Assembly: GCA_041742255.1 (NCBI GenBank)
Contig: JBGSIZ010000334.1
Coordinates: 1-13,805, forward strand
Direction: 5' to 3'
Source: JBGSIZ01 sp041742255
GTDB lineage: Bacteria > Pseudomonadota > Alphaproteobacteria > Rhodobacterales > Rhodobacteraceae
DNA: 13,805 bases
Below, in pieces: positions 1-6,069 of the stretch (positions are counted from its first letter, which is position 1; the number at the start of each line of letters is the position of its first letter). The position numbers were made by a program, and so were the translations under genes. The notes under the pieces were generated by a model. The model ran no database searches. It worked only from the letters and a program-made list of their open reading frames with translations, and was not told the origin of the DNA.

Positions 1-2
1 CA

Positions 3-251
3 TGGGGGGATGACCCGCCCGTGGACGCGCCGCCCATCCGGGCCGAATGGAAAACCGTTGACGCGCAGGCCCGGCACACGTTCACCCATTTTCACCTGCG
101 TCTGACGGTCAAAACCGCGACCGTGCCCATCGGGCGGACGGCCGATGCGGGGGATTTCGTGCTGCCCGACGATTTTCGCCCCTCCGACCTGCCCACCGTG
201 ATGCGCAAGGTGTTTGACCTTGCGGCACCGCGCGGGACCAGCGGCAAATAA
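3..251 (+). CDS. mutY: A/G-specific adenine DNA glycosylase MutY, C-terminal fragment (5' end outside window)
   Basis: MutY removes adenine mispaired with 8-oxoguanine or guanine in base excision repair. Only the last ~82 residues are present. The frame is open to the left edge, so no start codon should be assigned inside the window; the GTG at 21 is just an internal Val. What is visible is the NUDIX-like 8-oxoG recognition domain: an aromatic-rich block HTFTHFHLRLTV (about residues 24-35 of the visible part), followed by a C-terminal LPTVMRKV motif typical of alphaproteobacterial MutY. The catalytic HhH and iron-sulfur domains would lie upstream, out of view. The stop TAA is followed by a 58-bp gap to alkB on the same strand. 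I see no terminator in that gap, so readthrough into alkB is possible. Identification rests on these two motifs and their order. Confidence 0.85.
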   Translation, partial: WGDDPPVDAPPIRAEWKTVDAQARHTFTHFHLRLTVKTATVPIGRTADAGDFVLPDDFRPSDLPTVMRKVFDLAAPRGTSGK

Positions 252-309
252 CCGCTTTTCCGGCGCAATTGCGGTCTAGTAAGGTCGCACAAACCGTTGG
301 AGTTGCGCC

Positions 310-1440
310 ATGACCCCCCCCACCTTTCGCCTGCCAAGCGCGTTGCCGTTCTGGATGTCCTTCGGGTTGATCCCGCTGGCATGGGCCTGTGCGATCTGGT
401 GGGGGGGCTGGGCCGCGCTGATACTGCCGTTGTTCACATGGTATTTGTTCAGCGGGTTGGACGCGTGGCTGGGCCGCTATTCCGAAAATGCGGACCCTCA
501 GACGCCGGACACCGGGCTGACGTATTATCGGCTGGTGACGTTGGTCTGGGTGCCCGCGCAACTGATTACGGTGTTTGGCATCCTGTGGCTGGTGACGCAT
601 ACGGGTGGCAATTCGGGGATCGGGGAATGGGCGCTGTTTGCGGCGCTGGGCGTTTTGTCGGGGACGGTCGGGATCAACTACAGCCATGAACTGATGCACC
701 AGAAAACAAAGATCGAACGCTGGGCGGCGGATGTGTTGCTGGGGTCGGTCCTGTATTCGCATTTCCGGTCGGAACACCTGTTGGTGCATCACCGCTATGT
801 CGGCACGCCCAAGGACCCGGTGACCGCGCGCTATAACGAAGGGTTCCACCGGTTCTTTCCCCGCGTGTTGTGGCAATGTCTGGTGTCGGCGTTCCGCGCG
901 GAACAGGCGATGCTGGCACGCAAGGGCAAACCGTGGTGGGACGGCTCCAACCCGTTTTGGCGATACTGGGCGATCGAAGGTGGGTTCCTGATCCTCAGCT
1001 TCGGGATCGGCGGTTGGTGGGGGGTGTTCCTGTTCGCGACTCAAGCGTTCTGGGCGATCCTCCAGCTAGAGCTGGTAAACTACGTTGAACACTACGGGCT
1101 GACGCGCAAACATCTGGGGGATGGCAAATACGAACACGTCATGCCGCGCCATTCGTGGAATGCGGACCACAAGGCGTCGAACTGGTTGCTGATCAATCTG
1201 CAACGGCATTCAGACCACCACTACAAACCGGATCGGCGGTTCCCCCTGCTGCAAACCTACGGGGCGGACGACGCGCCGCAATTGCCCTATGGGTATCCAG
1301 TGATGACAATGGCGGCGCTGGTGCCCTCGGTCTGGCGGCGGATCATGAACCCACGGGTCCAGAAATGGCGGGCGATGTATTATCCAGAAATCACGGATTG
1401 GCAGCCCTACAAAACGGCCAGCACGCCGATGCCGCGCTAG
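310..1440 (+). CDS. alkB: AlkB-type alkane 1-monooxygenase (integral-membrane non-heme di-iron hydroxylase)
   Basis: It likely hydroxylates the terminal carbon of medium-chain alkanes (or related aliphatic chains) in the inner membrane, using O2 and electrons from rubredoxin and rubredoxin reductase. At 376 residues it has the normal AlkB length. The di-iron histidine boxes are all present: HELMH (126-130), HLLVHH (156-161) and HSDHH within LQRHSDHH (297-304). The AlkB-specific NYVEHYGL (257-264) and HSWN (281-284) motifs are also present, which separate AlkB from ordinary fatty-acid desaturases. Hydrophobic membrane segments lie at about 12-50, 73-97, 106-122 and 222-255. The ATG at 310 has a GGAG-like site (299-302) at 7-nt spacing. 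No rubredoxin, rubredoxin reductase or AlkS/AraC/TetR regulator is adjacent. The gene faces ccrM convergently. The family call is firm; chain-length preference cannot be read from the sequence. Confidence 0.93.
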   Translation: MTPPTFRLPSALPFWMSFGLIPLAWACAIWWGGWAALILPLFTWYLFSGLDAWLGRYSENADPQTPDTGLTYYRLVTLVWVPAQLITVFGILWLVTHTGGNSGIGEWALFAALGVLSGTVGINYSHELMHQKTKIERWAADVLLGSVLYSHFRSEHLLVHHRYVGTPKDPVTARYNEGFHRFFPRVLWQCLVSAFRAEQAMLARKGKPWWDGSNPFWRYWAIEGGFLILSFGIGGWWGVFLFATQAFWAILQLELVNYVEHYGLTRKHLGDGKYEHVMPRHSWNADHKASNWLLINLQRHSDHHYKPDRRFPLLQTYGADDAPQLPYGYPVMTMAALVPSVWRRIMNPRVQKWRAMYYPEITDWQPYKTASTPMPR

Positions 1441-1450
1441 GCCAGCAAAG

Positions 1451-1482
1451 GAAAAAGCCCCGCCGTAGGGATACGGCAGGGC
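1451..1482 (-). terminator. Rho-independent terminator of ccrM
   Basis: On the minus strand an inner 6-bp stem (1462-1467 with 1472-1477, 4-nt loop) is extended by a 4-bp GC stem (1457-1460 with 1479-1482) across one C/A mismatch. A run of five T follows (minus-strand copy of A at 1452-1456). It lies about 50 bp past the ccrM stop. On the plus strand the hairpin lacks a T-tract, so it should not terminate alkB efficiently by this mechanism. Confidence 0.8.
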
Positions 1483-1531
1483 AAGGTGGTGCCGGGGATT
1501 TGGCCACAGGCACGGGCGGTAAACGGAAAAT

Positions 1532-2638
1532 TCAGTGGTCGCGCATCTCGGCGCGGATCTGTTGGCGCAACAGGTCGATGGGCACCTCTTTGCCATCGCG
1601 TTTGAAGTGCCAGTAGGTCCAGCCGTTACAGCTTGGGGCGCCCTCCAGATAGGCACCGACCTGATGGATGGACCCTTTGACATCGGCCCCGATCAACGTG
1701 CCATCGGCGCGCACCTTGGCGGTCTGACCACGGGGGGAAAACAGAACCTCGCCGGGGCGCAGCATACCGCGTTCCACCAGCACCCCAAAGGCGACGCGCG
1801 GTTCGGACCGTTTGGACCCGGTGATCTCCAACGCCTCGCGGTCGAATTTGCGGGTGGCGTCGATGCGTTTCTGGGCGACCTTGCGATAGGCGTCCTCGCG
1901 CTCGATCCCGATAAACTCGCGGCCCAGCATCTTGGCCACCGCGCCCGTGGTGCCGGTGCCAAAGAACGGGTCAAGGATGACATCGCCGGGGTTGGTCGTG
2001 GCCATGATGACACGGTGCAGCAACGCTTGCGGCTTTTGGGTCGGATGGGCCTTGTCGCCGGCGTCGTCCTTCAGCCGTTCATGCCCGGTGCACAGCGGGA
2101 TCACCCAGTCGGACCTCATCTGCACGCCGTCGTTCATTTCCTTCAACGCTTCATAGTTGAACGTGTATTTGCTGCCTTCGCCCTTGGACGCCCAGATCAG
2201 GGTTTCGTGGGCATTGGTCAGACGTTTGCCCCGGAAATTCGGCATCGGGTTCGATTTACGCCAGACAACATCGTTCAAAATCCAGAACCCTTGGTTCTGC
2301 AATTCGGCACCCATGCGAAACACGTTGTGATAGCTGCCGATCACCCAGATCGCGCCATTGGGTTTCAGCAACCGACGGGCGGCGGACAACCAATCGCGGG
2401 TAAAGGTGTCATAGGCGGCAAAGGACGAAAACTGGTCCCAGTGATCGTCCACCGCATCCACCAGCGAATTGTCCGGGCGGTGCAGGTCACCGCGCAGTTG
2501 CAGGTTATAGGGCGGGTCGGCAAAGATCAGGTCGATGGACGCCTCTGGCAGCGCGCGCATCTGTTCGATGCAATCGCCCCCAAGGATCGTATTGAGAGGG
2601 AGCGCGGCGGCGCCCTTTTCCTTCGTTTTCGTCGTCAT
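1532..2638 (-). CDS. ccrM: CcrM-type DNA adenine-N6 methyltransferase (GANTC specificity expected)
   Basis: It transfers a methyl group from S-adenosylmethionine to adenine in GANTC, the cell-cycle mark of alphaproteobacteria. With the ATG at 2638 the protein has 368 residues, close to Caulobacter CcrM. Motif order is that of beta-class methyltransferases: catalytic DPPYNLQL (from about 41), then HPTQKP (198-203), then the SAM-binding DPFFGTGTTG (223-232). The C-terminal CcrM-specific domain (about 277-363) includes CNGWTYWHFK. The frame runs open to an ATG at 2689, but the ATG at 2638 is preferred. It has AGAGG at 2646-2650 with 7-nt spacing, and its N-terminus (MTTKTKEKG, then LPLNTILGGDCIEQM) fits the family. 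The longer start would add 17 charged residues and would place it directly on the GANTC cluster. rnhB lies upstream on the same strand, 112 bp from this start. Confidence 0.95.
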   Translation of the reverse strand: MTTKTKEKGAAALPLNTILGGDCIEQMRALPEASIDLIFADPPYNLQLRGDLHRPDNSLVDAVDDHWDQFSSFAAYDTFTRDWLSAARRLLKPNGAIWVIGSYHNVFRMGAELQNQGFWILNDVVWRKSNPMPNFRGKRLTNAHETLIWASKGEGSKYTFNYEALKEMNDGVQMRSDWVIPLCTGHERLKDDAGDKAHPTQKPQALLHRVIMATTNPGDVILDPFFGTGTTGAVAKMLGREFIGIEREDAYRKVAQKRIDATRKFDREALEITGSKRSEPRVAFGVLVERGMLRPGEVLFSPRGQTAKVRADGTLIGADVKGSIHQVGAYLEGAPSCNGWTYWHFKRDGKEVPIDLLRQQIRAEMRDH

Positions 2639-2689
2639 ATGTCTGCCTCTGTCCCGGCGGGTATCCCGCTCGTTGGTTGTCTCCACCAT

Positions 2690-2728
2690 GAGTCAGAGGC
2701 GATTCGGTGTCAAAAACTTTATTGAATC
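2690..2728 (-). promoter_or_regulatory. Cluster of three GANTC sites in the ccrM leader/promoter region
   Basis: GANTC sites lie at 2690-2694, 2701-2705 and 2724-2728, all between the rnhB stop and the preferred ccrM start. At this base composition one site per roughly 300 bp would be expected, so three in 39 bp is a notable cluster. In Caulobacter, GANTC sites in the ccrM leader make transcription depend on hemimethylation, and the placement here matches. The stretch is AT-rich relative to its surroundings. I could not assign a convincing -35/-10 pair or a full CtrA box. Confidence 0.6.
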
Positions 2729-2750
2729 AAGGGGTTATGTATTTCTCTTG

Positions 2751-3365
2751 CTACAACATGTTGTGGACGGGTCGAAACGAACGCCTATGGTGTGGGGTCA
2801 CCCCCAGATTTTGCAGGGCCGCGATGTGGCTTTTTGATCCGTATCCCATGTTCGTCTCCCAGCCATAACCGGGATGCTGTTGCGCCAAATCCACCATGAT
2901 CCGGTCACGGCACACTTTTGCCACAATTGAGGCCGCCGAAATCGACAACGACAGGGCGTCGCCCTTGATGATCGACTGCGCCGAAACGGTCAAACCACGC
3001 GGGATCATGTTGCCGTCGATCAGCACATGATCGGGACGGGTGCGCAGCCCGGCAATCGCGCGCTCCATCGCCAGATGCGACGCGCGCAGGATGTTGAGGC
3101 TGTCAATCTCCGCGACGCTCGCATGGGCAATGGACACTTCGGCGCAGACCATCAGCAGGTCGTGCAAGCGGTCACGGCGAGCGGCGGTCAATGCCTTGCT
3201 GTCATCTAATCCCACGGGGATCGCGTCCGGGTTCAGAATCACTGCCGCGGCGGTGACGGGCCCGGCCAGCGGCCCCCGGCCCACCTCGTCCACCCCGGCC
3301 ACCACGATCAGGCCACGGGCATGGGCGGCAGTTTCAAAATCATAAGATGGGCCGGGTTTTGTCAT
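2751..3365 (-). CDS. rnhB: Ribonuclease HII
   Basis: It cleaves the RNA strand of RNA-DNA hybrids and incises at single ribonucleotides embedded in DNA (ribonucleotide excision repair); it is cytoplasmic. The ATG at 3365 gives 204 residues, normal for RNase HII. The catalytic DEDD set is complete: Asp-Glu in GVDEVGRGPLAGP (D26, E27), Asp in LIDGN (D117) and Asp in IIKGDALS (D136). The SISAASIVAKV helix follows. A TTG at 3380 is in frame and would add five residues. Neither start has a well-spaced ribosome site (GAAGG lies only 1-2 nt before the ATG), so the start is uncertain by five codons. It is directly upstream of ccrM on the same strand, and adjacency of these two genes is familiar in alphaproteobacteria (from memory). 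Confidence 0.95.
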   Translation of the reverse strand: MTKPGPSYDFETAAHARGLIVVAGVDEVGRGPLAGPVTAAAVILNPDAIPVGLDDSKALTAARRDRLHDLLMVCAEVSIAHASVAEIDSLNILRASHLAMERAIAGLRTRPDHVLIDGNMIPRGLTVSAQSIIKGDALSLSISAASIVAKVCRDRIMVDLAQQHPGYGWETNMGYGSKSHIAALQNLGVTPHHRRSFRPVHNML

Positions 3366-3462
3366 GCCTTCACTGACCAAACCCGGCGGCGTGGTTCAAG
3401 CGGAAATCGGAAAAACGAAACCGACGCGATACCGACGCAAAACATACGCGAAATGAAGGCCG

Positions 3463-3504
3463 CAAAAAGACAGGGCGGGGGGCATGTCCTACCCTCCCGC
3501 CCTG
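3463..3504 (-). terminator. Rho-independent terminator of the secreted Cys-repeat protein gene
   Basis: A perfect 9-bp GC-rich inverted repeat (3471-3479 with 3496-3504, 16-nt loop) is followed on the minus strand by a T-rich tract (minus copy of the A run at 3464-3468). It lies about 58 bp past the stop of the minus-strand gene ending at 3562. It separates that gene from rnhB further along the same strand. Confidence 0.8.
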
Positions 3505-3561
3505 CTCCGATGTGGCGACCGGGGCAGGTGCCACACCGCTGCTCGGCCTTTGGGGCGGGTC

Positions 3562-4008
3562 TTACCAGCGACGGTCGGTGGTATAGCCCCGGTCCCGCAG
3601 GCATCTGGGAACATAGCCGACGCGGGTATACCGGCGGCCTTCAACCGTGATCCGACATTCGGCCGGTAACCGGTTGGCATAGCGGAAATTTTCCTGCAGA
3701 CAGCGATTGCCGAACAGGTGAACCTCGCCCCGGCGGGTGTCCACAGTGGTCAGACATTCCGACGGCAAAACGCGGCGCGACGACGGCTGCGGATAGGGGG
3801 CGGGTTGTGGATGGGGGCGATGCGGGGTGACGGCGGGGCGGTCGTCATCCGTGTTGTTCTTGATCGCATTGGCAATGGCAATCGCGGCAGCAATCCCCAG
3901 CAAAGCGCGCGCAAAATCCTCACGTTCGTCCGCAATCGCGGATGTCGGCATCAGGCTCGTCGCGGCCAGCGACAGCGACAGGAAGCCTGCAAAAAGGGTC
4001 TTTTTCAT
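3562..4008 (-). CDS. Secreted protein of unknown function with duplicated two-cysteine motif
   Basis: I do not recognise a named family. The 148-residue protein starts with a signal peptide (MKK, a hydrophobic core to about 22, and likely signal peptidase I cleavage after SAIA at 26). A short hydrophobic Ala/Ile-rich helix follows (34-50), then a Pro/His-rich linker (58-77). Two ungapped copies of a 28-residue motif come next, at 81-108 and 114-141. Each begins LPxEC, continues with TV-x2-RR, and ends RCL, with Cys at 85/103 and 118/136. The four cysteines suggest two disulfides in the periplasm or outside the cell. The start is supported by AAGGA about 8 nt upstream of the ATG. It has its own terminator and is divergent from the gene at 4179. 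Function cannot be assigned. Confidence 0.8.
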   Translation of the reverse strand: MKKTLFAGFLSLSLAATSLMPTSAIADEREDFARALLGIAAAIAIANAIKNNTDDDRPAVTPHRPHPQPAPYPQPSSRRVLPSECLTTVDTRRGEVHLFGNRCLQENFRYANRLPAECRITVEGRRYTRVGYVPRCLRDRGYTTDRRW

Positions 4009-4085
4009 CTGTCTGGTCCTTTCCAGTAAATGCGCCCCCCGCTGTGTGCATGACGCTGTGACCTAACCGTGCGGCCACCCGGAAA

Positions 4086-4109
4086 GTCAGGCAATATCGG
4101 CGTCCTGAC
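4086..4109. promoter_or_regulatory. Dyad GTCAGG-N12-CCTGAC in the divergent intergenic region (operator-like)
   Basis: A perfect 6-bp inverted repeat (4086-4091 and 4104-4109) lies in the 170-bp gap between two divergently transcribed genes for secreted proteins. There is no T-tract, so a terminator is unlikely. The position suits a regulator acting on one or both promoters. No clear -35/-10 elements were found in this gap, and the dyad could be chance. Confidence 0.25.
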
Positions 4110-4178
4110 AGGCGATAACCGCCCAGTGCGCCGCATCGCTATTGAATATCAGGGCGCATTCTGTTCCGTTCGGGCATC

Positions 4179-4460
4179 ATGACCAGATCCATCCTCACCC
4201 TTCTCCTGACTGTCCTGATCGCCTCTGGCGCGCAGGCCGCCTGCTTTGCCGACTACAAGGCAAAACAAGATAACCCCTTGCACCTGCACTACGGAGTGGC
4301 CCAGATAGACGGGGCTTGTTCCGCTGACGCTGCCCGCGCTGAACTGCAACCAAGGCTCGCTGCTGCGGGCTGGCAATTGTTGAATGTTGTCAGCGTCTTT
4401 GACGATGCGGGTTTGCAGGAAAGGAAAGACAGTGCTGGGGATTTCTACCTCCGCTATTGA
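4179..4460 (+). CDS. Small secreted/periplasmic protein of unknown function
   Basis: The 93-residue protein has a clear signal peptide: MTR, then a Leu/Val/Ile core at 5-15, with likely cleavage after AQA at 20. The sequence around the first Cys is not a lipobox, so it is probably soluble rather than a lipoprotein. The mature ~73 residues hold two cysteines (22 and 47) that could form one disulfide, and a conserved-looking block PLHLHYGVAQI. It resembles Roseobacter hypotheticals I remember by pattern, but I know no function. The ribosome site before the ATG is weak. Its last 29 bases overlap the next gene's preferred GTG start, so the two are very likely co-transcribed and translationally coupled. 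A role as periplasmic partner of the membrane regulator encoded next is inference from this overlap. Confidence 0.8.
   Translation: MTRSILTLLLTVLIASGAQAACFADYKAKQDNPLHLHYGVAQIDGACSADAARAELQPRLAAAGWQLLNVVSVFDDAGLQERKDSAGDFYLRY
4422..4427 (+). promoter_or_regulatory. Ribosome binding site that decides the GTG 4432 start
   Basis: AGGAAA at 4422-4427, inside the end of the upstream gene, stands at normal spacing from the GTG at 4432. The earlier in-frame ATG at 4384 lies deeper in the upstream gene. It would add 16 residues that look like out-of-frame translation rather than protein. Confidence 0.6.
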
Positions 4461-5136
4461 ATCGCGCCAGACCGGCAACCGGGTTGTCATCGCGGGGATT
4501 TCCGCGATCATCCTGATCTTGCTGGTCGCGGCGGTGGTTCTGTTTGCCAACCTGCCCGATGCAAACGCCTTTAACGCCCGGGTCGAACGGCTGTTTGTTG
4601 AAAACAACGACCTGACGACCCAGGCTGAAATCAAGCTGCTTGAAATCCTTGCCGGGTCCGGCACCGCGTTCTCGGCCACGCTTGACAGCTACCGCTTCGT
4701 GATCTTCGTTTTGCTGGTTTTCGCAACGGCCATGCTGATTGCGGCGGTCGCGTTTCTGGTGATGCTGGTGGTTCTGAACCGGCGCATGGGCCGGATCGAA
4801 CGCAAGGGGATCGAGGTGAATTCCCTCCTGATTTCCCGCGAGGAAAACACCGTGTATCTGAACAATTTCGAATTCAAACTGACCGAGGCCGCCATCGAAA
4901 CCCTGAGCGTTCTGGCCGAGGCACGGATGGACGACGAAGTGCTGTCCGGTGCCGAGATCGAGGCCGTCATTTCGGGCCGCAACGCAGTCGATTGTGACGA
5001 AGCGGCGGGTGCCACCCGCATCAAACGTCTGCGCGACACGCTGGGCAATCAGATGATCAGCGAACTGTTGGTCAAGAATATCGCGCGGCGCGGCTATATG
5101 CTCGCGATCGACAAGGATGTGATCCGCATGGTCTGA
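4432..5136 (+). CDS. Membrane-anchored winged-helix (OmpR/ToxR-like) transcriptional regulator, N-terminal TM domain
   Basis: The protein has 234 residues from the GTG at 4432. TM helix 1 spans about 17-41. A ~46-residue loop (42-88) follows, predicted periplasmic and helical. TM helix 2 spans about 88-115. The basic stretch NRRMGRIERKG (116-126) fixes the C-terminus in the cytoplasm. Residues ~134-226 resemble the OmpR/PhoB winged helix: a short beta-strand lead-in, LTEAAIETLSVLAEA as the first helix, TRIKRLRDTLG (195-205) as recognition helix, and the wing ending RRGYML (219-224). No receiver domain is present, so this looks like a one-component sensor that binds DNA from the membrane. ToxR and CadC have the opposite order (winged helix first, TM after). 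The gene overlaps the upstream secreted-protein gene and ends 5 bp from a convergent gene. The winged-helix call is from motif pattern; ligand and target genes are unknown. Confidence 0.72.
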   Translation: MLGISTSAIESRQTGNRVVIAGISAIILILLVAAVVLFANLPDANAFNARVERLFVENNDLTTQAEIKLLEILAGSGTAFSATLDSYRFVIFVLLVFATAMLIAAVAFLVMLVVLNRRMGRIERKGIEVNSLLISREENTVYLNNFEFKLTEAAIETLSVLAEARMDDEVLSGAEIEAVISGRNAVDCDEAAGATRIKRLRDTLGNQMISELLVKNIARRGYMLAIDKDVIRMV

Positions 5137-5141
5137 CGCGC

Positions 5142-5480
5142 CTACAGCGCCAGGAAATACGGGTCTACCCGCCGCCAGAAATGCAACAGGTCCGCGCCGC
5201 GCACCGGATTGATACCAATAGATTCTGTGGCGAGGATGTCGGCGGCGACAAGGGCCGCAAATTTATACCCGATGGCGGGGGTTATGGCGACTGTGGCGGG
5301 GCGCATCAGATCCTCCAGATGCGACGCCGCACAGGTCAAGGCAAAGCAGATCAGCAGAGCCTTTTCATCTGGCCACCTTTCGGCCATTTGCCGCACCAAA
5401 CTCCGGATGCCTTGATCATCGCCGCCAGACAGGACCGCAATTGCAAATTCGGTCATTTTTTCCGGGACCGACAGCATCAT
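5142..5480 (-). CDS. Conserved hypothetical protein, downstream member of a tandem paralog pair
   Basis: The 112-residue protein has no signal peptide or clear membrane segment and is probably a cytoplasmic, mostly helical protein. It is plainly homologous along its length to the protein encoded at 5524-5877. Shared blocks are MAERWP (about 33-38), an Ala-rich helix, an IGYKFAALVAADI-like helix, and the C-terminal signature DLLHFWRRVDP. The frame opens with ATG-ATG at 5480/5477. An internal ATG at residue 9 (GGAAAA just before it) is also plausible, because similarity to the paralog starts there. It lies 43 bp downstream of the paralog on the same strand and ends 5 bp from the convergent regulator gene. 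I do not recognise the family. Confidence 0.75.
   Translation of the reverse strand: MMLSVPEKMTEFAIAVLSGGDDQGIRSLVRQMAERWPDEKALLICFALTCAASHLEDLMRPATVAITPAIGYKFAALVAADILATESIGINPVRGADLLHFWRRVDPYFLAL
5167..5192. repeat. 26-bp direct repeat, copy 1 (inside the downstream paralog)
   Basis: It is identical over 26 bp to 5552-5577. It encodes the conserved DLLHFWRRV signature near the C-terminus of the paralog. Identity at synonymous positions here, against the divergent remainder of the two genes, suggests recent duplication or gene conversion, or strong local constraint. Confidence 0.8.
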
Positions 5481-5523
5481 TCATTCACTCAAATACAAGA
5501 AACGACTTAATGGGTGTGCGCCG

Positions 5524-5877
5524 CTATTGCAGACGCAGGAAAAGTGGATCAACCCGCCGCCAGAAATGCAACAGGTCTTCGGCCATCGACGGAATTTGAC
5601 CCATCGACTGCACCGCATGAACATCCGCCGAAATCAGTGCGGACAATCGGTAACCCAGCGGCACAACCGGGTCGATCTGGGCCGCATCGCCAAAGCTGTC
5701 TTCGATGGCTTCGGTGGCGGACGTTACCGCGAAAACCAACGCCAATGCCGGTTCCAGCGGCCATCGTTCGGCCATGCGCCGGATCATCGACCGTTTGCGT
5801 TGCGCATTACCGGATAACAATTCTTCCATCGCAAATTCGATCATTTGATCGAGTGCGGTTGTTCTTTCGGATACCAC
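5524..5877 (-). CDS. Conserved hypothetical protein, upstream member of a tandem paralog pair
   Basis: The 117-residue protein is predicted cytoplasmic and helical, with a shared architecture: an N-terminal helix (IEFAMEELLSG), RRMAERWP, an Ala-rich helix, LGYRLSALISADV, and C-terminal DLLHFWRRVDPLFLRL. The GTG at 5877 is chosen because a good GGTGAGGA site stands just upstream, at about 8 nt. It is transcribed before the 5142-5480 paralog, and a 43-bp gap without terminator suggests an operon. Two GANTC sites (5895-5899 and 5945-5949) lie in the 70 bp upstream. A TTGACG candidate -35 (minus strand, 5972-5977) is present but has no convincing -10. No family is recognised; the conserved charged and aromatic C-terminus suggests a binding surface. 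Confidence 0.75.
   Translation of the reverse strand: MVSERTTALDQMIEFAMEELLSGNAQRKRSMIRRMAERWPLEPALALVFAVTSATEAIEDSFGDAAQIDPVVPLGYRLSALISADVHAVQSMGQIPSMAEDLLHFWRRVDPLFLRLQ
5552..5577. repeat. 26-bp direct repeat, copy 2 (inside the upstream paralog)
   Basis: It matches 5167-5192 exactly, in the same orientation, 385 bp apart. Homologous recombination between the copies would fuse the two paralogs into one gene, so the pair may be prone to expansion and collapse. Confidence 0.8.
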
Positions 5878-6069
5878 GTTCCGTCCTCACCTTTGACTCG
5901 CTTCAGAGTTCTCGTGTTATCGGGTCCCAAAGGGCTTGTCTGAAGACTCGTAACAAATTGATTAATATGAACGTCAATACCACGACGGACGCAAGCCGGG
6001 CGTTTCCGATCCCTTCAAAATCGTTGGTTTTGGTCGAAATTGGGCCGATCTTGACGATCTTGGACAGGC

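Noticed and set aside
109..1044. 311-codon minus-strand open frame opposite mutY/alkB
   Set aside because: Arg/Pro/Gln-rich translation, antisense to two recognised genes.
1535..2725. 396-codon open frame on the plus strand opposite ccrM
   Set aside because: It is fully antisense to a well-supported methyltransferase, has composition typical of a high-GC shadow frame, and shows no recognisable motif.
5137..5160. Small GCGC-type hairpin between convergent genes as a bidirectional terminator
   Set aside because: The stem is only about 4 bp and no T-tract is present on either strand.
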